Below are positions 45,375 through 54,730 of a DNA stretch of 64,000 bases, piece by piece. A program made the translations under genes and the position numbers. The number at the start of each line of letters is the position of its first letter. Within the stretch, counting starts at the first letter, position 1. Source of the DNA: Pararhizobium sp. IMCC3301 (GTDB taxonomy: Bacteria; Pseudomonadota; Alphaproteobacteria; Rhizobiales; GCA-2746425); NCBI RefSeq assembly GCF_030758315.1, contig NZ_CP132336.1, positions 1,736,001 through 1,800,000 of the forward strand, written 5' to 3'. The notes under the pieces were generated by a model that saw nothing but the letters and a program-made list of their open reading frames with translations, was not told the origin of the DNA and did no database searches.

Positions 45375-46478
45375 TCAACCACCCTTCCCGCCGTGCTGCC
45401 GCAAGAAAGATACCGCCCTTTCGGAAATCTCCTCTGTCGTGGCCTGACCGCCAAGATCGGACGGGCATGGCGCGTTCTGCACAAACATCTTGTCAAACAC
45501 ATCTATGATCAGCGCGCCGGCCCGCTTCAACGCGGCGTCGCCACGCCGGGCGCCAAGCCAGTCGAGCATCATCGAACCCGACAGGATCATCGCGGTGGGA
45601 TTGGCGGTGCCCCTGCCGGCAATGTCAGGGGCAGAACCGTGGCTGGGCTGGAACACGCCCATGGATTGTCCGATATCGGCCGAGGGCGCCATGCCCATCC
45701 CTCCGACCAGAGCCGCCGCCAGATCCGACAGAATGTCACCAAACATGTTTTCAGTCACCAGCACGTCAAAGTCCCACGGCTTTGCGACAAGGTTCAGCGC
45801 AACCGCATCGACATAGGCACAATTTGCACCGATGTCGGGATAATCCTGGGCGATTTCGGAAAACACCCGTCGGAAGAAAGCGAACGATTTGAATACATTG
45901 GCTTTATCCACGCAAGTGACACACCCCGGCAGCCCGCGGGCCTTTCGTTCGCGCGCTATCTCGAACGCAGCACGGAACACCCGTTCGGACGCGGCGCGGG
46001 TAATCAGCATGGTGTCGCGCGCATGACTGTCGCCCTCGATAGTGCCTTTGCCACGCGAATCAAAAAGCCCTTCGGTAGACTCCCGCACGATCACAATATC
46101 CAGCTTCCGCGCCCGTTCATCACGAAGAGTCGACAGCACGCCGGGCAAGAGCCGGATTGGGCGGACCCCGGCGAATAGCTCGAAGTGAACCCGCAGATCG
46201 ATCTGTGGTGCCACCTCGGTTCCGTCGGCATAGCGCACATCCGGCAGCCCCATGGCACCAAACAGGATGGCGTCCGATTGCCCGATGGCCGCCAGATCGG
46301 CCGGATCAAGCGCGACTCCCGTCCTCAGAAAATGGCCCGCCCCGGCATCGAAATGCCGATAGCACAGCGCCTCTGCCCCGACGATCTGGCAGGCGGCATC
46401 AAGCACTGGAAGTGTAGCTGCCATGACTTCGGGGCCGATCCCGTCCCCGGCCATAACTGCAATATCGATCTTCGCCAA
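45375..46478 (-). CDS. Isopropylmalate/tartrate dehydrogenase-family enzyme
   Basis: A 367-residue beta-decarboxylating dehydrogenase of the Icd/LeuB/TtuC superfamily. The N-terminal AVMAGDGIGPEVM, the Arg-rich substrate strand IVIRESTEGLF and the metal/substrate motif DVLVTENMFGDILSDLAAALVGGMGMAPSADIG are present. The start is TTG 46478 with GGGAGGACACAAA upstream; ATG 46508 would put extra residues before the conserved strand. In a TRAP catabolic operon a D-malate, tartrate or similar hydroxyacid substrate is more likely than leucine biosynthesis. Confidence 0.9.
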   Translation of the reverse strand: MAKIDIAVMAGDGIGPEVMAATLPVLDAACQIVGAEALCYRHFDAGAGHFLRTGVALDPADLAAIGQSDAILFGAMGLPDVRYADGTEVAPQIDLRVHFELFAGVRPIRLLPGVLSTLRDERARKLDIVIVRESTEGLFDSRGKGTIEGDSHARDTMLITRAASERVFRAAFEIARERKARGLPGCVTCVDKANVFKSFAFFRRVFSEIAQDYPDIGANCAYVDAVALNLVAKPWDFDVLVTENMFGDILSDLAAALVGGMGMAPSADIGQSMGVFQPSHGSAPDIAGRGTANPTAMILSGSMMLDWLGARRGDAALKRAGALIIDVFDKMFVQNAPCPSDLGGQATTEEISERAVSFLRQHGGKGG

Positions 46479-46513
46479 TTTGTGTCCTCCCAACAAATGC
46501 CATAGCATTCATT

Positions 46514-46537
46514 ATTACATACTTCAATGCATGTAAT
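46514..46537. promoter_or_regulatory. 24-bp palindrome in the divergent promoter of the TRAP island
   Basis: ATTACAT and ATGTAAT are perfect 7-bp arms around a 10-base centre, in an unusually AT-rich 140-bp gap. It lies 36 bp before the TTG start of the dehydrogenase operon and 84 bp before the divergent hydrolase-fold gene. It is a good candidate operator for the FCD regulator in this operon. Confidence 0.6.
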
Positions 46538-46620
46538 TTTTTATACATTAATTTATAAATTGAATTTTCCATGCTAAGATTGTATGCCGGAAGGAAGACG
46601 CCAAGCAGGGGAGCTGCGAA

Positions 46621-47466
46621 TTGCAAAAACGCAACATTGTCCTGAGCGACACAACAAAGGTCACTGTATCAGGGGCCACCGATGGCCCTTTGCTGATCCT
46701 TGTACGAATGGCCGACCGGAATATCGGTCTTTGGGATGGAATATGGGCGGGCCTATCGGCTCACTTCACGCTCGCTGCGGTGCAGCCGGCGCTACCCCCG
46801 CCTCAGACCTTCGATGATCCCGCTGCTGTTTTCCGTGCTATGGCACAAAGTTGCGCGCTTGTGGCAACGGAACTTGGCCACAAGCACTTTCACATCATCG
46901 GCTGGAATGGTGGCAGTCACATCGCACTGAGGACCGCCGTGGATTTTTCCGACCGTGTGCTGTCCTGCATCCTCGTGGGTGCATTTTTCAGACTGCCGGA
47001 TTCCCGGCGCACTGAGGCCGGGATCGCCTTTATGAAGACCATGCTTCAGGCATCCAGCCCGTTGATATATTCGCGATACTGGTTTTTGTCAGGGCTAAGC
47101 CCCAAATTCTCCCAGGAACAATTCGACAAGGTCGAGACCTGGGCACAGTTACGAGCGTCCGGCGACAGCTTTGTCTCGACAAACCGGGACGCGGCTTTCC
47201 GGTGGATCGAAGCATTGCGCAATCATTGGCTTTCCGGCGATGAATCGCAGAGCATTGTAGCACCAACCCTCATCCTGGCACCGGAACTTGATCTCTGGCA
47301 CGCTGGGCCTAACGTCGACATGGCGCGAGCCGTCGAACGCCTGATCCCTGCTTCAAAGATGGAGATCATTGCTGACCGCGGCTCGCTTTACCCTCTTGAG
47401 GATCCTGACGATTTTGTCTTTCGGATCTTGCGTTTTTTGCAGGGAGTGCCAAGTGCCGACGCATGA
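46621..47466 (+). CDS. Alpha/beta-hydrolase-fold protein lacking the usual Ser and His
   Basis: A 281-residue protein with hydrolase-fold organisation: LLILVRMADRNIGLWDGIWAGL near residue 25, then the nucleophile elbow HIIGWNGGSH at 91-100 and LILAPELDLW near 218-226. At the elbow Asn96 stands where Ser/Asp/Cys is expected (GxSxG reads GWNGG). At the usual catalytic His position near 255 the sequence is DRGSLYPLEDP, where Ser replaces His. It is therefore likely non-hydrolytic, or uses a different chemistry. The start is TTG with GGGGAG upstream. It overlaps the lactonase gene and is divergent from the TRAP operon. Confidence 0.82.
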   Translation: MQKRNIVLSDTTKVTVSGATDGPLLILVRMADRNIGLWDGIWAGLSAHFTLAAVQPALPPPQTFDDPAAVFRAMAQSCALVATELGHKHFHIIGWNGGSHIALRTAVDFSDRVLSCILVGAFFRLPDSRRTEAGIAFMKTMLQASSPLIYSRYWFLSGLSPKFSQEQFDKVETWAQLRASGDSFVSTNRDAAFRWIEALRNHWLSGDESQSIVAPTLILAPELDLWHAGPNVDMARAVERLIPASKMEIIADRGSLYPLEDPDDFVFRILRFLQGVPSADA

Positions 47467-48448
47467 AATCCCAAGATTGGAATTGGACGATGCCAGGTTC
47501 GTTGGCCAAGGACTAGCGAGGCCCGAATGTGTACTTGCTTTTTCCGGGAACCGTCTGCTGGTGTCCGACTGGAGAGGCGGCGTCACCCTCATCAGGGGCA
47601 ATGGGTCTCAGAAAACCATTATTGCGCGTGGGGAGGTTCCGCCAGGTGGCCTGCGGCCGAACGGAATCGCCGTAAACCGTCGAGGCGAGATCCTGCTGGC
47701 TCATCTCGATGATCAGGTTGGCGGTGTGTGGCTGATGAACCCGGATGGCCTGGCACGGCCCTGGCTCCTTGAGGTTGACAGCGTGCCCCTTCCTCCAACG
47801 AATTTCGTGTATTGCGATGATCGCGACAGGACCTGGATCACAGTCAGCACGCGCCATATCCCGCGTACTGTCGCAAGATCGAAACACATCGCCGATGGAT
47901 ACATCGTGGTCGTGGTCGATGGGCACGCCAAAATAGTTGCAGACGGCATTGGGTTTACGAATGAAGCCAAAGTCGATCCCTCCGGGCAGTGGCTGTATGT
48001 AAATGAGACTTTTGGCCGCCGACTTATACGCTTTCCGATAGACAGCAGAGCAGAGCTTGGTCGTGCAGAAATTGTGGCCGAGTTTGGGCCGGGTGTCTTT
48101 CCCGATGGTCTCGAGTTCGATGCCGACGGCAATATATGGATAACCAGTGTCTTTTCGAACCGGCTACTCAGAGTGGATCGCCGTGGGCACGTTGAAACAC
48201 TGCTCGACGACAGTGTTCATGAGTTTGTGGACGTGATCGAGCAGCAATTTTCCAGCGACAGCCTGAAAGACCGACCGCCCGAGAAGATTCCCTCCAGAGT
48301 CTTGCGCAATATTTCAAGTGCCGCATTCGGTGGCAGCAAACGACAGCGTATTTTTCTGGGCTGCCTCCAGGGTGACAGCATTTCGTACTGGGACGTTGAT
48401 ACGGTCGGGGCGCAGCCACCATATTGGGACTGGCTGAATATCATCTAG
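47453..48448 (+). CDS. SMP-30/gluconolactonase-like beta-propeller protein
   Basis: A 331-residue beta-propeller of the SMP-30/LRE family. Repeated blades contain RPNGIAVNRRGEILLAH near residue 70, GFTNEAKVDPSGQWLYVNET near 165 and FPDGLEFDADGNIWITSV near 215. The Glu, Asn and Asp of these strands are typical divalent-metal ligands of lactonases. It probably opens a sugar-acid lactone formed by one of the neighbouring dehydrogenases. GTG 47453 has GGGAG 7 bases upstream and overlaps the preceding gene by 14 bases. Confidence 0.85.
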   Translation: MPTHEIPRLELDDARFVGQGLARPECVLAFSGNRLLVSDWRGGVTLIRGNGSQKTIIARGEVPPGGLRPNGIAVNRRGEILLAHLDDQVGGVWLMNPDGLARPWLLEVDSVPLPPTNFVYCDDRDRTWITVSTRHIPRTVARSKHIADGYIVVVVDGHAKIVADGIGFTNEAKVDPSGQWLYVNETFGRRLIRFPIDSRAELGRAEIVAEFGPGVFPDGLEFDADGNIWITSVFSNRLLRVDRRGHVETLLDDSVHEFVDVIEQQFSSDSLKDRPPEKIPSRVLRNISSAAFGGSKRQRIFLGCLQGDSISYWDVDTVGAQPPYWDWLNII

Positions 48449-48575
48449 GCTTGGGATCGGCACTGAACAGGACGAACCCAACCACTACAGCCGCGCCCGC
48501 CGGCTTGCAGTCGACAGCATCAACGAACGCCTTGGCTTTTACGAATAGACTGGTTTTGAACCGGCATGCATTTTG

Positions 48576-49304
48576 TCAGTGATTCAGAATCTTGGACAGA
48601 AAGTCTTTGGCCCGGTCGCTTTTTGGGTCGGAGAAGAACGCTTCCGTCTCGCGGTCTTCGACAATCGCACCTTCATCCATGAACACCACCCGGTCGGCGA
48701 CTTTTTTGGCAAAGCCCATTTCGTGAGTCACCACCATCATGGTCATGCCTTCCTGGGCCAGACCAACCATCACGTCGAGCACCTCGTTGATCATCTCCGG
48801 ATCAAGTGCCGATGTCGGCTCGTCAAACAGCATGGCAATCGGGTCCATTGCCAGAGAGCGGGCAATCGCCACCCTTTGCTGCTGGCCGCCGGATAACTGG
48901 CTGGGATATTTCGTCGCCTGATCCGACAGCCCGACCCGCTCCAGCAATTGATCCGCACGGCTCACCGCTTCTTCCCGCGACCGCTTCAGGACCTTTTCCT
49001 GGGCCAGACACAGATTTTCCAGCACCGACATATGCGGATACAGCTCAAAATGCTGAAACACCATGCCGATGCGTGAGCGCAATCGCGTCAGATTGGTGGC
49101 CTTTGCCGTCACTTCCTGACCATCAACACAGATGCGGCCTTTCTGCACGGCTTCCAGCCCGTTAACGCATTTGATGAGGGTCGATTTGCCCGAGCCGGAA
49201 GGTCCGCACACGACAACAACTTCGCCTTTGCTGACAGCGGAAGTGCAGTCGGTGAGGACACGGAAATCGCCGTACCATTTGCTGATATTTTCAATTTCGA
49301 TCAT
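48576..49304 (-). CDS. Amino-acid ABC transporter ATPase (GltL/GlnQ type)
   Basis: A 242-residue ABC ATPase with Walker [10 protein letters not shown] near residue 35, Q-loop [11 protein letters not shown], signature [16 protein letters not shown] near 138 and Walker [14 protein letters not shown] near 158. The '[13 protein letters not shown]' and '[12 protein letters not shown]' sequences are hallmarks of polar amino-acid importers. It overlaps the upstream permease by 4 bases and is the last gene of gltIJKL. Confidence 0.94.
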   Translation of the reverse strand: MIEIENISKWYGDFRVLTDCTSAVSKGEVVVVCGPSGSGKSTLIKCVNGLEAVQKGRICVDGQEVTAKATNLTRLRSRIGMVFQHFELYPHMSVLENLCLAQEKVLKRSREEAVSRADQLLERVGLSDQATKYPSQLSGGQQQRVAIARSLAMDPIAMLFDEPTSALDPEMINEVLDVMVGLAQEGMTMMVVTHEMGFAKKVADRVVFMDEGAIVEDRETEAFFSDPKSDRAKDFLSKILNH

Positions 49305-49957
49305 GTGGCCATCCGGCTTTTGAGTCGTCTTACAAACATGGAACCTGCAAAGCAGATTGCGAAATAGACAATCGCGGCAAACAGATACATTTCCACCAGT
49401 CGGCCCTCGGTGCGCGCAACAATGGACGATGCCGTCATGAAGTCACGCAGGCTGACAACGAACACCAGCGAGGTATCCTGAAACAGGATAATCCCCTGGG
49501 TGACCAGAATGGGAATCATGTTGCGGAAGGCCTGCGGCAGAACAACATAGCGCTGGATCTGCCAGTAATTCAGACCGGTCGACTGGCCGGCAAACACCTG
49601 GCCCCGGCGCACACTCTGGATACCGGCGCGCATGATTTCCGAGTAATACGCCGCTTCAAACAGCACAAAGGCGATCAGCGCTGAGTAAAACCCGCCGATC
49701 GGACGCCCCAGCAACAGCGGAACCAGAAAATAGAACCAGAAGATCACCAGGATCAGCGGAACCGAGCGGATCAGATTGACATAAGTTGCTGCAACCAGAG
49801 ACAGCGGCAGAATGCCCGACATTCTGGCCAAAGCCAGCAAAGTGCCAAGTACAATTCCGCCCACAATCGCCAGAAAGGTCAGCCACAGGCTGAGTTGCAG
49901 CCCCTGCCACAAAAACGGCAGAGAATTGATGACAACGCCAAAATCAAAATCGCCCAT
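49301..49957 (-). CDS. Amino-acid ABC transporter permease (GltK type)
   Basis: A 218-residue permease with five helices and the HisM/GltK cytoplasmic motif [23 protein letters not shown], the EAA loop contacting the ATPase. The start at 49957 lies 2 bases from the stop of the partner permease. Confidence 0.93.
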   Translation of the reverse strand: MGDFDFGVVINSLPFLWQGLQLSLWLTFLAIVGGIVLGTLLALARMSGILPLSLVAATYVNLIRSVPLILVIFWFYFLVPLLLGRPIGGFYSALIAFVLFEAAYYSEIMRAGIQSVRRGQVFAGQSTGLNYWQIQRYVVLPQAFRNMIPILVTQGIILFQDTSLVFVVSLRDFMTASSIVARTEGRLVEMYLFAAIVYFAICFAGSMFVRRLKSRMAT

Positions 49958-49958
49958 T

Positions 49959-50678
49959 CTACGTATCCCCGCCGACATAGCCGGGAATCGACGTATAGCG
50001 TTCCAGCACCTGCATAATGAGCGTAACCACCAGCGCAATGCACACATAAATCACCGTGGCAGCGGTAAAGGCTTCAAAGCCCTGAAAGGTGTATTCAGCG
50101 ATCTGTTGGCTCTGCGCCGTCAGCTCAAGCAGTCCAATGGTCAGCGCCAGTGATGAATTTTTGAACACGGTCAGAAATTCAGAGGTCAGCGGCGGAACGA
50201 TGAGGCGGAACGATATCGGTAGCAGAACATGGCGGTATGTCTGCGCGATGCTCAGCCCGTGGGCGGTTGCCGCCGCGTTCAGGCCATCGGGAACAGTTTC
50301 GATACCGGCACGCACCTGCTCGGCAATTCGCGAGGCGGTGTAAAGCCCAAGCGCCACCACGGCTGTGGTGAATTCCGGGTTTGGCATATCGCGCTTCATC
50401 CAGCGCCCCATATCATCCGGCACAAGTTCGGGAACGGCGAAATACCAGATAAACATTTGAACCAGTAAAGGGATGTTGCGGAACAGCTCCACATAGCCAC
50501 CGGAAATTGCGCGGATGAACCGGTTTGGGACAGTCCGACCGATGCCGACAAGCACCCCGATCAACATGGCAATGATCCAAGCGCACAGAGAAACGCTGAT
50601 GGTCCACCAGAACCCGCTGATCAGCCAGCCGAGATATTCCTCTTCGAACAGAACGCCCCAGTTCCAATTGTAGTTCAT
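49959..50678 (-). CDS. Amino-acid ABC transporter permease (GltJ type)
   Basis: A 239-residue permease. GLYTASRIAEQVRAGIETVPDGLNAAATAHGLS is the EAA loop, and YVELFRNIPLLVQMFIWYF is the conserved helix of the glutamate/aspartate importers. It pairs with the downstream permease to form the membrane heterodimer. Confidence 0.93.
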   Translation of the reverse strand: MNYNWNWGVLFEEEYLGWLISGFWWTISVSLCAWIIAMLIGVLVGIGRTVPNRFIRAISGGYVELFRNIPLLVQMFIWYFAVPELVPDDMGRWMKRDMPNPEFTTAVVALGLYTASRIAEQVRAGIETVPDGLNAAATAHGLSIAQTYRHVLLPISFRLIVPPLTSEFLTVFKNSSLALTIGLLELTAQSQQIAEYTFQGFEAFTAATVIYVCIALVVTLIMQVLERYTSIPGYVGGDT

Positions 50679-50727
50679 CAGCCCCGCCCTGAATCTGCAC
50701 TATGAAGGTTTGCGCTATGGAAAAGGC

Positions 50728-50750
50728 CGCCAGTCAAATCCCGACCGGCG
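50728..50750 (-). terminator. Intra-operon hairpin between gltI and gltJ
   Basis: On the minus strand CGCCGGTC and GACTGGCG pair (8 bp, one G-U) around a 7-base loop and are followed by GCCTTTTCC. This resembles a partial intrinsic terminator and would leave the binding protein more highly expressed than the membrane parts. Confidence 0.6.
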
Positions 50751-50792
50751 ACCTGTTTGATGATCAATTATTCTACCGATTATTCTGGACAA

Positions 50793-51668
50793 TTACTCTG
50801 GCAAACCGCCCAGCGTGAACGCAGCTTTCAGCAGATCATCCGCAGGCACGCCCAGATCGTCAAACCATTTGCCATAGATTTCCATGATTTCACCGGAACG
50901 GAACACTTCGGCGAGTGCTTTTTTTCCGACCAATTCAAAGGCACTGTCATTCCGGGGCACCATGATTGCATAAGGATCGAATGACAGGAAATCGCCGACT
51001 ACGACAAAATCATCCGGATTTTTTGACTTGGAAATCAGGCCAAACAGCAAGATATGATCAGAGGAATAGGCATCGACCCTGTCGGTTTCCAGAGACAGCA
51101 TACCCTCGGCGAGATCGCGAACAGGCAGCACTTTTACATCCATACCGGCTTTTTCAACAGCAGCTTTGATCGCCCGCTCATTGGTCGTTCCCTGAGCCAG
51201 CGCAACGGTCTTGCCGTCGAGATCCGCCACCGATTGAATTCCGCTGTCCTTGCGCACAAGCAATTTTGTGCCGGTCACGAACGTGGTCGGCAGATATTCG
51301 ACCTGCTCCTGCCGGGTCAGATTGTTTGTTGTTGATCCGCATTCCAGATCAATCGTGCCATTGGCCATCAGGGCGATACGGGTTTTCGGGTTGATCGGCA
51401 CATATTTGACCGAGATATCCTGACCCAGTTCTTTCGAAACGGCGTCAACGATTTTCATGCAAAGATCAATCGAATAGCCGACCGGCTTCTGGGCATCGTC
51501 CAGATAGGAAAACGGAATTGAGGATTCCCGGTGGCCTATGACAATCTCGCCACTCTGCTTGATTTTCTCAAGCGTGCCGCCCTCCTGTGCGAAGGCCGCG
51601 GACGTTCCGGTAGCCGCCAGCCCCAGCGCCACACAGGCGGTGATAATGGTATTTTTCAGCATTGACAT
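50793..51668 (-). CDS. Amino-acid ABC transporter substrate-binding protein (GltI type)
   Basis: A 291-residue periplasmic protein. Signal peptide TIITACVALGLAATGTSAAFAQ, then EKIKQSGEIVIGHRESSIPFSYLDDAQKPVGYSIDLC, characteristic of glutamate/aspartate-type binding proteins. The acidic-ligand loop ECGSTTNNLTRQEQVEY is conserved. AGGAG precedes the ATG. It follows the CuyA-like gene, so transport of cysteate or a similar acidic amino acid is possible. Confidence 0.93.
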   Translation of the reverse strand: MSMLKNTIITACVALGLAATGTSAAFAQEGGTLEKIKQSGEIVIGHRESSIPFSYLDDAQKPVGYSIDLCMKIVDAVSKELGQDISVKYVPINPKTRIALMANGTIDLECGSTTNNLTRQEQVEYLPTTFVTGTKLLVRKDSGIQSVADLDGKTVALAQGTTNERAIKAAVEKAGMDVKVLPVRDLAEGMLSLETDRVDAYSSDHILLFGLISKSKNPDDFVVVGDFLSFDPYAIMVPRNDSAFELVGKKALAEVFRSGEIMEIYGKWFDDLGVPADDLLKAAFTLGGLPE

Positions 51669-51689
51669 ATTTTTGCTCCTTCAGTGTTT

Positions 51690-52805
51690 TCAGTTGTTAT
51701 AGTCGGGAAGATCAAATGTGTCGGGATATCCAAACAAAGCTGCGCTACCCCCCGTATGCAGGAAAACGACGTTTTCCATTCCTTCAAAACGGCCTTTGCC
51801 GAGCAGATCGATCAGACCATCCAGCCCCTTGCCTGAATAGACCGGATCGAACAGAAGTCCTTCGGTTTCGGCAAGCAATCTGACCGCCTTGCGCATGCCT
51901 TCCGTCGGCAGGCCGTAACCCGGACCGACGTAATCGCAATTGGCCCGCACCTCCTCACGGGCAATCGTGACACCGCTATCCAGATAGTTTGCGGTCCTGA
52001 CCGCCAGGTCAAAAACCATCTGTTCCTGCTTGTCCTGCGGCGCGCGCACACCGATGCCCAGCAGATGGATATCGCTTTTGATCGCGGCCAGCCCGGCAAC
52101 CAGTCCGGCCTGTGTTCCCGAGCTTCCGGTTGCATGTACCAAAGCATCGATCTTGAGTCCGGTTTCAGCTGCCTGCTCGACCAGTTCACGGGCACAATTA
52201 ACGTAACCCAGCGCTCCGATTGGGTTTGAGCCGCCTCCTGGAATGACGTAGCACTTGCAGCCATCTGAATTCAGCCTGTCGGCCAGAATATCCATTTCCG
52301 CTGCCATGTCGGAGCCGCCCGATCGTTTTGACACCGTTGCACCATGCAGACGGTCTAGCAACACATTTCCGTTGAGCGTGTAGGACGGATCATTCGATCC
52401 CGTGCGGTCTTCCAGCAAGATATGGCAACTCATGCCAAGCTTGGCCGCCGCTGCCGCTGTCTGGCGCGCATGGTTGGATTGGGTCGCCCCCTGGGTGATG
52501 ATCGTATCCGCACCTTTTTGCTGCGCGTCAGCCATCAGATATTCAAGCTTGCGGGTCTTGTTGCCGCCCGAGGACAAACCGGTGCAGTCATCGCGTTTCA
52601 CCCAAAGCCGCGGCCCGCCAAGAAGTTCTGACAGGCGATCCATCGGTTCCAGCGGTGTTGGCAGATGGCCAAACCGCACACGCGGAAATACCGACAGCGT
52701 GATGGAAAGTTCCTTGCACAGCCTTGTATCGATTTCGCCCGATAGTGTAGCTGCCGAGCGCTGATCCGCTGCGGTTTGAATGTCGGTCTGCGTCTGTGAA
52801 CCCAT
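51690..52805 (-). CDS. D-cysteine desulfhydrase/L-cysteate sulfo-lyase-family PLP enzyme
   Basis: A 371-residue PLP enzyme of the ACC-deaminase/D-cysteine desulfhydrase family. The Lys Schiff-base motif is [13 protein letters not shown] near residue 75. [20 protein letters not shown] and the phosphate loop [11 protein letters not shown] are also present. The segment [24 protein letters not shown] favours the CuyA branch (L-cysteate to pyruvate, ammonia and sulfite), recalled from family knowledge. ATG 52805 has AGGAG 6 bases upstream. The adjoining acidic amino-acid transporter and divergent LysR regulator fit a cysteate-use locus. No sulfite exporter or sulfite oxidase gene is seen nearby. 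Confidence 0.8.
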   Translation of the reverse strand: MGSQTQTDIQTAADQRSAATLSGEIDTRLCKELSITLSVFPRVRFGHLPTPLEPMDRLSELLGGPRLWVKRDDCTGLSSGGNKTRKLEYLMADAQQKGADTIITQGATQSNHARQTAAAAAKLGMSCHILLEDRTGSNDPSYTLNGNVLLDRLHGATVSKRSGGSDMAAEMDILADRLNSDGCKCYVIPGGGSNPIGALGYVNCARELVEQAAETGLKIDALVHATGSSGTQAGLVAGLAAIKSDIHLLGIGVRAPQDKQEQMVFDLAVRTANYLDSGVTIAREEVRANCDYVGPGYGLPTEGMRKAVRLLAETEGLLFDPVYSGKGLDGLIDLLGKGRFEGMENVVFLHTGGSAALFGYPDTFDLPDYNN

Positions 52806-52913
52806 TTGAAACTCCTGCTCGAGCACGTTTCAATCATCATTCAACAGCTTTACGCCGGTGAATAATGCCAATATGTCTGTCTACCCAAATAAATTGTATG
52901 GCTGGAACCCGGT

Positions 52914-53813
52914 ATGGATCTGCGATGGCTGGAAGATGTCCTGGTGCTGCTGGAGGAGCGCAACCTGACCAGAGCCGCTGAACGGCGCAATGTAACGCAG
53001 CCGGCTTTTTCGCGCCGCATCAGATCATTCGAAGCCTGGATGGGCACGCCGTTGCTGGAGCGCAAGGCCAACAGTGTCGAGATCAGCCCGTCACTTCTGG
53101 CAAATGAAGACGAAATCAAATCGCTGATTGCCCGCCTGCAGGAGTTGCGCAACAAGATCACAACCTTCAAGCCTGAACGTACCAGCATCACTCTTGCCAC
53201 CCAGCACGCTCTGATTTTTTCAGCCTTTCCCGATATCGCAGCCCTGACACGGCAACTCATGCCATCGCTCAGTTTCCGGCTGCGCGCGGGGAACCGCAGC
53301 GAATGTATCTCGATATTCCTGCGCGGAGATGCATCAATTCTGCTGTGTTATGAGGGCGAGGCATCAAAGCCGATGCCGTTTGACAGTTCCATCCATCGCG
53401 ACCAGTGGGGCACCGACCGGCTGGTGCCCCTGATTGGCGGGAAGCTCAGATATACCCGTACAGGCGAGGGCAGTATTCCTGAACTGACACCCGCCATTGT
53501 GTATCCCGAGCAAAGCCATTTCGGCGGGCTTCTGGCCGCAGGAGAGCGGCATTTTTCGACCCGCAGCAGAGCCGCCAATCCGGTATGTGAGACGGCATTT
53601 TCGGCCGGAATCAAGGAAATGGTCATCAAAGGGTTAGGTGTCGCCTGGCTGCCGGTCAGCATGGTCTACAAGGAAATCGAAAGTGGGCAGATCGTTGATC
53701 TGAGCGCTGTCTATGGCAGCGTTGCGCTGAAAATTGCGTTTTATACCGCCGCCGGAAACGCCGTCACGAAGGCCGTGCGGGCCGCCTGGAAGCAGGACCT
53801 TCCGGCCAGGTAG
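52914..53813 (+). CDS. LysR-family regulator divergent from the sulfo-lyase operon
   Basis: A 299-residue LysR regulator. HTH at residues 2-60 (WLEDVLVLLEERNLTRAAERRNVTQPAFSRRIRSFE), then a typical effector domain. Divergent placement 108 bp from the CuyA-like gene suggests it controls that gene and the transporter behind it. An effector such as cysteate is inferred only from context. Confidence 0.92.
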   Translation: MDLRWLEDVLVLLEERNLTRAAERRNVTQPAFSRRIRSFEAWMGTPLLERKANSVEISPSLLANEDEIKSLIARLQELRNKITTFKPERTSITLATQHALIFSAFPDIAALTRQLMPSLSFRLRAGNRSECISIFLRGDASILLCYEGEASKPMPFDSSIHRDQWGTDRLVPLIGGKLRYTRTGEGSIPELTPAIVYPEQSHFGGLLAAGERHFSTRSRAANPVCETAFSAGIKEMVIKGLGVAWLPVSMVYKEIESGQIVDLSAVYGSVALKIAFYTAAGNAVTKAVRAAWKQDLPAR

Positions 53814-53855
53814 GCGGGGCCCAGTCCGATCGAAAAATAGTCCTGACGTCCAGCC

Positions 53856-54614
53856 TTACCTGCGATAGTCCGGATTTTCGTGGTCAAACCGGCATCCTGC
53901 CTTCCAGGCGTTGCGGTCATTTCCATGGTTCGGCAGTCCGGAAGCATCTTTCAGCATGCGCGCCAGATGCATCAGATTCCAGGTCATGATGGTGGTGTTG
54001 CGCTGGGTGAATTCATTATCAAAACCAACAGCGCCACTGTCCAGATCATCGCCATAGGAAGGACCAGGCCCGGCCTCACCGATCCAGCCGCAATCGGCCT
54101 GGGGCGGAATCGTAAACCCAAGATGTTGCAGCGCATACAAAATGGTCATGGCACAATGCTTGATGCCATCTTCATTACCGGTAATCACAGTACCGCCGGT
54201 CTTGCCGTAATAGATGCTCTGGCCCTTGTCGTTGAGCAGTCCAGACATGCCGTAAAGCCGCTCTATCAGAAGGCGGCAGACAGAACTTTCCTCACCCAGC
54301 CAGATCGGCGTGCCAATCACCAGAATATCGGCGGCCTTGATGGAATTCCACAGTTTAGGGAAATCATCGCGGTCCCAGCCATGCTCTGTCATATCCGGCT
54401 GCACACCAAGGGCCACCTGATGATCCAGCATGTGAATATGCTCTACCGCAATGCCATTGGCAGCCATGATATCACCGCTGACACCCATCAGCAATTTGGT
54501 GTGGGACTCGTCTGATTTCTGTTTCAGCGATGTGTTGATCAGTACCGCTTTCAGATCGGAAAAGTCAGTGGTATTTTCATCGCACAAGGTTTGCTGCTTT
54601 TGGTTTAAAGCCAT
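53856..54614 (-). CDS. Flavodoxin-fold FMN reductase-like protein
   Basis: A 252-residue protein with a flavodoxin/FMN-reductase core. AVLINTSLKQKSDESHTKLLM is the phosphate-binding region. ADILVIGTPIWLGEESSVCRLLIERL and TGGTVITGNEDGIKHCAMTILYALQHLGF are the FMN-contacting loops. ATG 54614 has GGAG at 8 bases; the extension to 54662 does not. Electron partner unknown. It is convergent with the LysR gene and apparently monocistronic. Confidence 0.85.
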   Translation of the reverse strand: MALNQKQQTLCDENTTDFSDLKAVLINTSLKQKSDESHTKLLMGVSGDIMAANGIAVEHIHMLDHQVALGVQPDMTEHGWDRDDFPKLWNSIKAADILVIGTPIWLGEESSVCRLLIERLYGMSGLLNDKGQSIYYGKTGGTVITGNEDGIKHCAMTILYALQHLGFTIPPQADCGWIGEAGPGPSYGDDLDSGAVGFDNEFTQRNTTIMTWNLMHLARMLKDASGLPNHGNDRNAWKAGCRFDHENPDYRR

Positions 54615-54730
54615 ATTTGAGCTCCGGATTGAGGTTGGGCTGAGGCGGGAAATCCCCAGCAAGGCTCAATTGAAAACCACGCTACCGGCTGAACTGGCAA
54701 AAATAAAAGCGCGACATAACGCCGCACCGC

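Noticed and set aside
44453-45508. A 351-codon open frame on the plus strand
   Set aside because: It is antisense to the Gfo/Idh-type oxidoreductase gene, which has clear motifs and operon coupling.
48480-48535. Possible remnant of an acetyltransferase-like gene tail (RLGFYE-like translation)
   Set aside because: Too short and too weak to support; an in-frame stop follows at once.
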